DNA from: Palsa-504 sp963806335
Lineage (GTDB): Bacteria; Actinomycetota; Actinomycetes; Streptosporangiales; Streptosporangiaceae
Direction: 5' to 3'
DNA: 64,000 bases
Assembly: GCA_963806335.1 (NCBI GenBank)
Contig: CAWDXO010000008.1
Location: 1-64,000 of the forward strand
Shown: piece after piece, positions 42,680-50,301 of the stretch
Numbering within the stretch: position 1 is the first letter of the stretch
Layout: every line of letters starts with the position of its first letter
Program-made: the position numbers and the translations under genes
The notes under the pieces: generated by a model
Told to the model about the DNA's origin: nothing
The model's database searches: none
The model's input: only the letters and a program-made list of their open reading frames with translations

Positions 42680-44736
42680 GCACGACGTCGCTGCTGGGGC
42701 GGGAGCGGGCCGTCGACGAGGTGGCCGGGCTGCTCGAGCGTCCTGAGGTGCGGCTGGTTACGCTGACCGGGCCGGGCGGGGTCGGCAAGACCCGGCTGGC
42801 GGTGGCGGCGGGCGAGCGGCTGCGAGACCGGTTCGGCGCGGGCACCGCCTTCGTGCCGCTGGAGGCGGTCACCGACTCGGGGCAGGTCCTGGCCGCCATC
42901 GGCCGGGCCGCGGGCGCCGACCTGGCCGGCGCCGGCGCGCCGCTGGAGGCGCTGGCCGAGACGTTCGGCGACGGCGCGTGGCTGCTGGTCCTGGACAACC
43001 TGGAGCAGGTGGTCCAGGCCGCCCCGGACCTGGGCGAGTTGCTGGCCCGCTGCCCGGGGGTGGCGATGCTGGCCACCAGCCGCACGGTGCTGGGGTTGCG
43101 CGCCGAGCGGGAGTACCCGGTGCCGCCGCTGGCGTTGCCGGCAGATCCGGGCACCGCCTCGGTCGCGGAGGTGGCGGCCTCGCCGGCGGTGGCGCTGTTC
43201 GTGGACCGGGCCCGCGCGGTGCGGCCAGGCTTTGCCCTCACGGAGGGCAACGCGGCGGCGGTGGCGGAGATCTGCCGTCGGCTGGAGGGGGTTCCGCTGG
43301 CGATCGAGCTGGCCGCCGCCCGCACCCGGCTGCTGGACCCGGCCGCGCTGCTGGACCGGCTGGTGGCCTCGCTGGACGCGCTCGGCACCGGGGCGGTGGA
43401 TCTCCCCGAGCGGCAGCGGACCCTGCGCGCCACCGTGGAGTGGAGCGTCGGTCTCTTGGAAGACGCCGAGCGGTCGCTGCTGGAGGTCACGGCGGTGTTC
43501 ACCGGCGGCTGGACTATCCCGGCCGCCGCGCAGGTGGCGGGCCTGGATGAGGACCGGGCGCTGGAGTTGTGTGAGGCGCTGGCCCGGCACAGCCTGGTCG
43601 CTATCGACAGCACCGAGTTCGGGCCCCGGTCGCGGATGCTGGCGACCGTCCGCGCGTTCGTGGCTGAGCGGCTGGCGGCCCGGCCCGACGCCGCCGAGGT
43701 CGGGCGCAGGCACGCCGGCTTCTACCGGGCGCTGGCTGAGCAGGCCGACCGGCCGCTGCGCGGCCCCGGGCGGAGCGAGTGGACGGAGCGGCTGCAGGCC
43801 GAGGCGGGCAACCTGGCCGCCGCGGTGCGCTGGTACCTGGCCCATGACCGCGGGCCGCTGCCGCACGTGTTCCGGGTCCTGTATCTGTTCTGGTCGCAGC
43901 GGGACCTCGGGCGCGAGGCCTGGTCCTGGGTGGAGCAGCTGCTGCCCGGCTTTGGCACGCTGGACCCGCAGGCCCGGGCCGAGCTGGCCTGGGCGGCGGC
44001 GGTGCTCGCCGGCGACATCGGGGATGACGCGGCGGCGCTGGCGGCCCGCCAGCGGCTGGCGCCGCTGCTGCCCGGGATCTCCGATCCCTTCCTGCACGCG
44101 GTGGCCCGGCTGGCGATGGCGTGGACCTTGCCGGTCGCCGACGACTATGACGGGGCTCTGCGGGAGGCGGCAGCCTCGCTGGAGGAGCTCCGGGGCCAGG
44201 ATGAGCCTGTCTTCACGGGGATGGCCGCTTACACCGCCGGCTCCCTGGAGATGGCGCTGGGCCGCTACGATGACGCCCTGCGTCACCTGCGTGAGGCGCG
44301 TGACCAGGCTGAGCGAGCCGGGGGTGACTGGGTCGCCGCGGGCTCCCGGGTGCAGCTGGGCATCCTCGATGTCGTGCGGGGCAGCCTCGATGAGGCCCGG
44401 CCGCTGCTGGAGGAGGCGCTGGACCGGAGCCTGGCCGCCCGCAGCACCCCGTTCGTGACCCTGTGCCTGGCCGGGTATGCCTGGCTGGCGTTCGCCGACG
44501 GCGACCCGGACCGGGCGGCGCTGCTGGAAGGCGCGGCCGAGGGCCTGCGCCGGCGGGTCGGCCTATCGGCATGGCCGCACCTGCGGCGGGTCGAGGCCGA
44601 GCTGGTGGCCCAAGTCCGCCAGCGGCTGGGCGCAGCCCGGTTCGATCACGCGTTCGCCGCCGGCTCCGGGCTCACCCAGCAGCAGGCGGTAGCCATCGCC
44701 CGGGACCAGCGTGGTACCGGCACTCAGACGCCGTGA
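42676..44736 (+). CDS. NB-ARC/TPR (STAND) ATPase, C-terminal half of the split protein
   Basis: A 686-residue ATPase. Walker A TGPGGVGKTRLA is at residues 31-42, Walker B WLLVLDNLEQV follows, and MLATSRTVLGLRAE with a GLPLA-like GVPLAIELAAARTRLL complete the NB-ARC core. The C-terminal half is TPR-like (ARYDDALRHLREARDQAERA region). The codons just before its GTG (PRPLP) resemble the linker of fused homologues. Translational coupling through GTGA could therefore make the two halves together, or a single-base change may have split one gene. Signalling or defence STAND proteins have this build; the function is unknown. Confidence 0.85.
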   Translation: MSTTSLLGRERAVDEVAGLLERPEVRLVTLTGPGGVGKTRLAVAAGERLRDRFGAGTAFVPLEAVTDSGQVLAAIGRAAGADLAGAGAPLEALAETFGDGAWLLVLDNLEQVVQAAPDLGELLARCPGVAMLATSRTVLGLRAEREYPVPPLALPADPGTASVAEVAASPAVALFVDRARAVRPGFALTEGNAAAVAEICRRLEGVPLAIELAAARTRLLDPAALLDRLVASLDALGTGAVDLPERQRTLRATVEWSVGLLEDAERSLLEVTAVFTGGWTIPAAAQVAGLDEDRALELCEALARHSLVAIDSTEFGPRSRMLATVRAFVAERLAARPDAAEVGRRHAGFYRALAEQADRPLRGPGRSEWTERLQAEAGNLAAAVRWYLAHDRGPLPHVFRVLYLFWSQRDLGREAWSWVEQLLPGFGTLDPQARAELAWAAAVLAGDIGDDAAALAARQRLAPLLPGISDPFLHAVARLAMAWTLPVADDYDGALREAAASLEELRGQDEPVFTGMAAYTAGSLEMALGRYDDALRHLREARDQAERAGGDWVAAGSRVQLGILDVVRGSLDEARPLLEEALDRSLAARSTPFVTLCLAGYAWLAFADGDPDRAALLEGAAEGLRRRVGLSAWPHLRRVEAELVAQVRQRLGAARFDHAFAAGSGLTQQQAVAIARDQRGTGTQTP

Positions 44737-45240
44737 GCCACCACGGCACACAGCGCGGAAGCTGCAGCCTGGAGGCCAGTGCAGAGGCGGACCTGGCGCC
44801 GTTCCGCGGCCAGCCCGGCGCTGACAGCCGGGGTGGATATCCGCTTCTGCCGCATTGAGGTACGTCGCAGATGGCGATGCGGGCACTGGTGAACTCGCCG
44901 GTGCGCGACTTACTGACCTTCGATAGCTATGTTCATGACCTCACCGAGAAGCGACATCGAGGCAGCCTCAGGGCCATAGCGGCGACGACGATAGCAGAGC
45001 GAAGCGGCGGTCGGCGGGAGCGCGCAGGAGGCCGCTGCCAGACGGCCACCATCCCGCCCCGAGTGGCCCGGAGTTATCAAGGCAGCTTCGTCACGGCGTT
45101 ACGGCCGCAGCGCGCGGCCACCGGCCAGATCGTGATCGTCATTGCGCTAGAGCCGTGATGGTGAGCGACGGCCTGGCCCGGAGAGCGGAGCAGACACCAA
45201 GACCCTCCACTACCCGACACGGATTCGCTGGAGGCCGTTA
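44737..45240. other. 500-base intergenic region
   Basis: One plus-strand open frame of 95 codons begins at 44871 but has atypical composition and no homology I know. I regard it as non-coding. The regulatory-looking dyads come right after it. Confidence 0.35.
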
Positions 45241-45273
45241 GTTCTAAAATTCCGTCTAACATTGCGTTAGAAC
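45241..45273. promoter_or_regulatory. GTTAGA/TCTAAC operator-like cluster
   Basis: TCTAAC-ATTGC-GTTAGA (45255-45271) is a perfect dyad. GTTCTAA (45241-45247) and TTAGAAC (45267-45273) form an outer inverted pair. It lies 25 bases beyond the 3' end of the acyl-CoA dehydrogenase gene, the opposite of where an operator for that gene would be. It could serve a promoter facing left, or be a terminator-like structure. TetR regulators of lipid genes use sites of this size. Confidence 0.4.
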
Positions 45274-45297
45274 GGGATGCACGAGATCCGTAGAGGC

Positions 45298-46455
45298 TCA
45301 GGTCCGCAGGCCGGTGATCTCGCGGGCGATGATCGTCTTCATGATCTCGGACGTGCCGCCGTAGATGGTCTGCACCCGGGCATCGGCGTAGGCGCGCGCG
45401 ATCGGGTACTCGGCCATGTAGCCGTAGCCGCCGAACAGCTGCAGGCAGCGGTCCAGGATGCGGTGCTGGACCTCGGTGGCCCAGAGCTTGGCCTTGGCCG
45501 CGTCGACCGCGGTCAGCGTGCCCGCGTTCAGCTCAAGCACCGCCTTGTCCAGGTACGCCTCGAGCACGTCGGCCTCGGTCACCGCCGTGGCCAGCTCGAA
45601 CTGGGTGTTCTGGAACGCGGCCAGCGGCCGCCCGAACGCGGTGCGCTGGGTGGTGTAGTCGACGGTCCACTCCAGCGCGGCCCGGACCGAGGCCAGCGCC
45701 ATGATCGCGATCGACATCCGCTCGCGCGGCAGCCGCTCCATCAGGTGCACGAAGCCGCCGCCCTCGCGGCCGAGCAGGTTGGCCGCGGGTACCCGGACGT
45801 CGTCGAAGAACAGCTCGGCCGTGTCCTGGGCGTGCATGCCGATCTTGTCCAGCTTGCGGCCGCGGGTGAAGCCCGGCATGCCGCGCTCGGCCACCAGCAG
45901 GCTGATCCCCCGCGAGCCCGCCTGCGGATCCGTCCGCGCCACCACGATCACGACCTCGGCGTTGATGCCGTTGGTGATGAACGTCTTGGCGCCGTTCAGC
46001 ACCCAGTAATCGCCGTCCCTGATGGCCGTGGTACGGATGCCCTGCAGGTCGCTGCCGGCCCCCGGTTCGGTCATCGCGATCGCGCCGATCCACTCCCCGG
46101 CCGCCATCGGCGGCAGCCAGCGGGCCTTCTGCTCCGGCGTGCCCAGGTCGACCAGGTAAGGGATGGCGATGTCATCCTGCAACCCGAAGCCCGAGCTGAG
46201 CGAGGTCGCGCAGACCCTGGCGAGTTCCTCCATGACTACGCAGCGGTAGCGGAAGTCGCCGGTACCGCCGCCGCCGAACTCCTCGGGTACGCCCAGCCCG
46301 ATGATGGCCTGCTTGCCGGCCGCGAGCCAGGTCTGCCGGCCGACGCAGCGGTCGGCTTCCCACCGCTCGGCGTTCGGCGTGACCTCTCGCTTGACGAACG
46401 CCCGCACCACCTCACGGAACGCCTCGTGATCAGGCTCGTAGAGGTTCCTGCGCAC
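45298..46455 (-). CDS. acyl-CoA dehydrogenase
   Basis: A 385-residue FAD-dependent acyl-CoA dehydrogenase (first step of beta-oxidation or a related reaction). The N-terminal helical domain is followed by GLGVPEEFGG, the FAD-binding signature AMTEPGAGSDLQGIRT and WVLNGAKTFITNG. The C-terminal QLFGGYGYMAEYPIARAYAD leads to the YGGTSEIMK site, where the adenine-proximal Glu lies. It begins with GTG directly after the stop of the enoyl-CoA hydratase gene, with no gap, so the two are translationally coupled. Confidence 0.92.
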   Translation of the reverse strand: MRRNLYEPDHEAFREVVRAFVKREVTPNAERWEADRCVGRQTWLAAGKQAIIGLGVPEEFGGGGTGDFRYRCVVMEELARVCATSLSSGFGLQDDIAIPYLVDLGTPEQKARWLPPMAAGEWIGAIAMTEPGAGSDLQGIRTTAIRDGDYWVLNGAKTFITNGINAEVVIVVARTDPQAGSRGISLLVAERGMPGFTRGRKLDKIGMHAQDTAELFFDDVRVPAANLLGREGGGFVHLMERLPRERMSIAIMALASVRAALEWTVDYTTQRTAFGRPLAAFQNTQFELATAVTEADVLEAYLDKAVLELNAGTLTAVDAAKAKLWATEVQHRILDRCLQLFGGYGYMAEYPIARAYADARVQTIYGGTSEIMKTIIAREITGLRT

Positions 46456-47220
46456 TTAGGCTCCCTTCCACACCGGAGCGCGTTTCTCGGCGAACGCCCG
46501 GGCGCCCTCCTGAGCATCCTGGGAGGTGAAGACCGGCGCCATCAGCCGAGTCGCCTCATCCCACCGCTGATCGGCGGTCCAGTCACCGCCGCGGTGCGCG
46601 ATCTCCTTGGTGGCGATGAGGGCCAGCGGCCCGTTGGCCGCGATCCGCTCGGCCATCTCGATCGCCGTGTCCAGCGCCTTGCCGTCATCCACGACCCGGT
46701 TGACCAGGCCGATCTCGGCGGCGCGGGTGGCGTCGACCGGGTCGCCGGTCAGCAGCATCTCCAGGGCGAGGGCCCGGGGTATCCGCTGCGCCAGCAGCAG
46801 CGCGCCGCCGGCGCCTGCCACCAGCGAGCGCTTGACCTCGGGGACGCCGAACCGCGCCGACGCGCCCGCGATGACCAGGTCACAGGCCAGCAGCAGCTCG
46901 AACCCGCCGGCCAGCGCCCAGCCCTCGGCCGCACCGACCAGCGGCTTGCGCGGCGGGGTCTGCGTGATCCCGCACAGCCCGCGGCCAGGAAACGACGGCG
47001 TCTCGCCCCGCAGGAACGCCTTGAGATCCATCCCGGAGGAGAACGTGCCTCCGGCCCCGGTGAGTACCCCCGCCCGCAGCTCATCGGCCGCGTCAAGCTC
47101 GTCGGCCGCGTCCCTGATGCCGGCCGCGACCGCCCCGTTCAGCGCGTTCCGCGCGTCCGGCCGGTTGATCGTGATGACCTGGACCGCACCCCGGCGTTCT
47201 ACGAGTACCTCGCCGCTCAT
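46456..47220 (-). CDS. enoyl-CoA hydratase/isomerase family protein
   Basis: A 254-residue crotonase-family protein. The oxyanion-hole loops are GAGGTFSSGMDLKAF (about residues 56-70) and AAEGWALAGGFELLLACDLV (about 97-116). The second catalytic Glu position is not obvious, so isomerase or hydratase activity is open. The start at 47220 matches family length; the longer frame to 47319 would overlap the divergent promoter. It pairs with the dehydrogenase for fatty acyl-CoA turnover. The M. tuberculosis tgs-plsC-plsB2 region has an EchA protein (EchA14) close by, so this synteny appears conserved. Confidence 0.88.
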   Translation of the reverse strand: MSGEVLVERRGAVQVITINRPDARNALNGAVAAGIRDAADELDAADELRAGVLTGAGGTFSSGMDLKAFLRGETPSFPGRGLCGITQTPPRKPLVGAAEGWALAGGFELLLACDLVIAGASARFGVPEVKRSLVAGAGGALLLAQRIPRALALEMLLTGDPVDATRAAEIGLVNRVVDDGKALDTAIEMAERIAANGPLALIATKEIAHRGGDWTADQRWDEATRLMAPVFTSQDAQEGARAFAEKRAPVWKGA

Positions 47221-47317
47221 CGCTTTCCACCCGTTCTGGCTCGGCACTGGGTCCTGCACTGGACCTGCTTGAGACCATAATGGGCGATGAAGGACGCCGC
47301 CGCCAGCAGGGAGCATC

Positions 47318-48826
47318 ATGGCCGACCCACCGCCGCCGCCCGCCGGCCCGCCCGACGAGCTCAGCCCGCTGGACTACCTGATGCACCGGGGCGAGGCGCA
47401 TCCGGCTACGCGTTCGGCGTTCCTGAACCTGGAGATCCTGGACCGGCCGGCCGACTGGGGCCAGCTGCGCGAGGCGATAGACCGGGCCAGCCGGGTGGTG
47501 ATCAGGATGCGGCAGAAGGTGGTGGTCCCGCCGCTCCCGACCACGCCACCACGGTGGGTGGTCGATCCCGACTTCGACCTGGACTACCACCTGCGCCGGG
47601 TCGCGCTGCCCGCCCCCGGCTCGCTGCGCCAGCTGCTTGAGGCGGCCGAGCTCACGCTGCAATCGCCACTGGACACCTCGCGCGCGCTGTGGGAGGCGCT
47701 GTACGTCGAAGGCCTGGAAGGCGGCCGGGCCGCGCTGCTCATCAAGCTCAGCCACGCGATCACCGACGGGCTGGGCGGGATCGCCCTGTTCGAGCAGGTC
47801 TATGACACCGAGCGGGAAGCGCCGCCGCGGCCGATGCCGCCGGTGCCGGTGCCGCGCGACCTGAGCGGCAATGACCTGCTGCGCGCCAGCCTGCGGGAGC
47901 TGCCGGAGACTACGCTCATCGCCGGGCGGAAGATGCTGGGCGGTGCCGCGGCCACGGTCGGGCGCCTGGTCACGAGGCCGGGTTCGGCGGCCGCCGAGGC
48001 GATCAGCTTCGCGAGTTCAGCGCTACGCGTGCTCGGGCCGCCGTCGGCCGCCGAGCCGTCGCCGCTGCTGCGCCGCCGGAGCCTGGTCAGCCGCACCTTC
48101 GTGCTCGAGCTCCCGCTCGCCGATCTGCGCGCGGCGGCCAAGGCGGTGGGCGCGTCGGTCAACGATGCCTACCTCGCGGCGCTGTGCGGCGGCCTGGGCC
48201 GCTACCACGAGATGCTGGGCGTGCCGGTCGAGGCCCTGCCGCTGGCGCTTCCGGTCAGCCTGCGCACCGGGGACGACCCGGCCTCCGGGAACCGGTTCAC
48301 GGGCGTCAGCATCGCGGCGCCGATGAGCGAACCCGATCCGGCCGAGCGGATACGGCAGATCCGCGCGCAGGTGATCGCGCGGCGCAGCGAGCCGGCCATC
48401 GACGTGATCGGGCGGCTCGCGCCGGTCCTCACCCTGCTCCCGGACGAGACGCTGCTCGAGGTTACCGAACGGATCACGCCGCCGGACATCCAGGCCAGCA
48501 ACGTACCCGGCTACGCGCAGGAGACGTTCCTGGCCGGCGCGCGAGTGGACCGGCAGTACGCGCTCGGGCCGCTGCCCCGGGTGGCCATGATGGCGATCCT
48601 CGTCTCCCGGGCGGGGACGTGCACGGTGACGGTCCGCTATGACACGGCGTCATTCGGCGCGGGCGATCAGCTCGAGAAGTGCCTTCAGCTCGGTTTCGAC
48701 GAGGTGGTGGAGCTGGGGCGCCCGAAGTCGCGCCCGAAGTCGCGGTCGCGGTCGGCGCCACGGTCGCGGTCGGCGCCGCGGTCGTCCGCGGGGACCCGCC
48801 GGACCTCGGCCAGGCGTCCCTCATGA
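47318..48826 (+). CDS. wax ester synthase/diacylglycerol acyltransferase (WS/DGAT)
   Basis: A 502-residue acyltransferase that joins acyl-CoA to diacylglycerol or fatty alcohol. The catalytic HxxxDG is present as SHAITDGLGG (about residues 146-154), along with NDAYLAALCGGLGRYHE and the C-terminal SNVPGYAQ (usually NVPGP) motif. The last ~30 residues are an Arg/Ser-rich tail made by tandem repeats (RPKSRPKS, SRSAPRSRSAPRS). Its stop overlaps the ATG of the next gene (ATGA at 48823-48826). The first gene of a three-gene lipid operon. Confidence 0.9.
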   Translation: MADPPPPPAGPPDELSPLDYLMHRGEAHPATRSAFLNLEILDRPADWGQLREAIDRASRVVIRMRQKVVVPPLPTTPPRWVVDPDFDLDYHLRRVALPAPGSLRQLLEAAELTLQSPLDTSRALWEALYVEGLEGGRAALLIKLSHAITDGLGGIALFEQVYDTEREAPPRPMPPVPVPRDLSGNDLLRASLRELPETTLIAGRKMLGGAAATVGRLVTRPGSAAAEAISFASSALRVLGPPSAAEPSPLLRRRSLVSRTFVLELPLADLRAAAKAVGASVNDAYLAALCGGLGRYHEMLGVPVEALPLALPVSLRTGDDPASGNRFTGVSIAAPMSEPDPAERIRQIRAQVIARRSEPAIDVIGRLAPVLTLLPDETLLEVTERITPPDIQASNVPGYAQETFLAGARVDRQYALGPLPRVAMMAILVSRAGTCTVTVRYDTASFGAGDQLEKCLQLGFDEVVELGRPKSRPKSRSRSAPRSRSAPRSSAGTRRTSARRPS

Positions 48827-50301
48827 CCGGGGCACGACGGCCGGGATCGCTGGCTGAGATCGAGGCCAGCCCGGAAGGCCCGCACATCGGCGCGTTCTTC
48901 GACCTGGACGGCACGCTGGTCGCCGGGTTCACGGTCACGGCCGTGACCAGGGACCGGCTCCGGCACCGGCAGGTCGGGGCCGGTGAGTTCCTGCACATGA
49001 TGCAGCTGGCGCTGGCGTACCGGCTCGGGCGTCACCAGTTCGAGGGCGTGATCGAAGGCGCGGTGCGTTCGTCCCAGGGACGGCTGGCCGAGGACGTCGA
49101 GGAAATGGGCGAACGGGTCTTCAGGCAATCGGTGTCCGACCTGATCTACCCGGAGATGCGCGAGCTGGTCCGCGTCCACCTGGGCCGCGGCCACACCGTG
49201 GTGCTGAGCTCGTCCGCGCTGAGCATGCAGGCCGAGCCGGTGGCCCGTTACCTGGGCATCGGCCACGTGCTGTGTAACCGGTTCGTGGTGGACGAAGACG
49301 GGATCCTGACCGGCGACATCGTGCGCCCGGTGATCTGGGGCCGCACGAAGGCCACCACCGTCCAGCAGTTCGCCGCCGATCATGACATCGACCTGCGGTC
49401 CAGCTATTTCTACGCCGACGGCGACGAAGATCTCGGCCTCATGTACCTGGTCGGCCAGCCGCGGCCGGTCAATCCGGGACCGGAAATGACCAGGGTGGCC
49501 GCCCGACGCGGCTGGCCCGTCCTGCGGCTCACCAGCCGGGACGCCGGCGGCACCCTGGCCGGCGTCCGCACCCTGGCGAGCATCGGCACGCTAGGGCCGC
49601 TGGCCGCGGGGGCGCTGGGCATCGGCATGCTGGCGCGGAACAAACGCACCGGCGTCAACTTCCTGACCCGGTACTGGCCGGAAACCGTACTTACGCTGAG
49701 CGGCGTCACGCTGAACGTCACCGGCACCTCGAATCTGTCCGCGCAGCGGCCGGCGGTCTTCCTGTTCAACCACCGCAACAACTTCGACGTGCTCATGGTG
49801 GCCGCGCTGGTCCGGGACAACTGGACCGGCGTCGGCAAAATCGAACTGGCCAGGAACCCGCTGATCGGGCCGCTGGGGAAGCTGATGGACGCCGCGTTCA
49901 TCGATCGCGCGGACAGCACCGCGGCCGTCTCGGCGCTGGCGGGCGTCGAGGAGGCGGCCCGTAAGGGACTGTCGATCCTGATCGCCCCGGAAGGGAGCCG
50001 GATGGACGCCCAGGCGGTGGGCCCGCTGAGCGTGGGTCCGTTCAAGAAGGGCGCCTTCCGCATCGCCATGGCCAGCGGCCTGCCGATCGTCCCGGTCGTG
50101 ATCAGGAACTCCGATTCGGTGGCGGGGCGCAATTCCTACCAGCTTGTGCCGGGCACCGTCGATATCGCGGTACTGCCGCCCGTCGAGGTGACCGGCTGGA
50201 CGCTGGAAGAGCTGCCGAAACTGATCGAGCAGGTCCGGACTAGTTATCTCGAGACGCTGGCCGACTGGCCCGTCGCCCCTGGTCCGGGCGAATCATTATG
50301 A
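48823..50301 (+). CDS. HAD phosphatase/1-acylglycerol-3-phosphate acyltransferase fusion
   Basis: A 492-residue bifunctional protein. The HAD-IB domain begins FFDLDGTLVAGFT (residues 25-37) with VVLSSSALSMQAEPVARYLG and DGDEDLGLMYLVG. The PlsC-type acyltransferase has HRNNFD (HX4D motif, in LFNHRNNFDVLMVAAL), IDRADS and EGSRMD (a variant of EGTRS). It should acylate lysophosphatidate, and the HAD part may dephosphorylate phosphatidate to diacylglycerol for the WS/DGAT. The ATG at 48823 overlaps the previous stop; the next gene's start overlaps its stop (ATGA 50298-50301). Confidence 0.88.
   Translation: MTGARRPGSLAEIEASPEGPHIGAFFDLDGTLVAGFTVTAVTRDRLRHRQVGAGEFLHMMQLALAYRLGRHQFEGVIEGAVRSSQGRLAEDVEEMGERVFRQSVSDLIYPEMRELVRVHLGRGHTVVLSSSALSMQAEPVARYLGIGHVLCNRFVVDEDGILTGDIVRPVIWGRTKATTVQQFAADHDIDLRSSYFYADGDEDLGLMYLVGQPRPVNPGPEMTRVAARRGWPVLRLTSRDAGGTLAGVRTLASIGTLGPLAAGALGIGMLARNKRTGVNFLTRYWPETVLTLSGVTLNVTGTSNLSAQRPAVFLFNHRNNFDVLMVAALVRDNWTGVGKIELARNPLIGPLGKLMDAAFIDRADSTAAVSALAGVEEAARKGLSILIAPEGSRMDAQAVGPLSVGPFKKGAFRIAMASGLPIVPVVIRNSDSVAGRNSYQLVPGTVDIAVLPPVEVTGWTLEELPKLIEQVRTSYLETLADWPVAPGPGESL

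Noticed and set aside
42526..44286. A 586-codon minus-strand open frame
   Set aside because: Antisense shadow of the NB-ARC gene, with Gln/Arg-rich low-complexity translation.
44871..45158. A 95-codon plus-strand frame in the 44.7-45.2 kb gap
   Set aside because: Composition varies along it, there is no clear ribosome site at the right distance and no motif; treated as non-coding.
45277..47280. A 667-codon plus-strand open frame
   Set aside because: Antisense to the acyl-CoA dehydrogenase and enoyl-CoA hydratase, both of which have full catalytic motifs.
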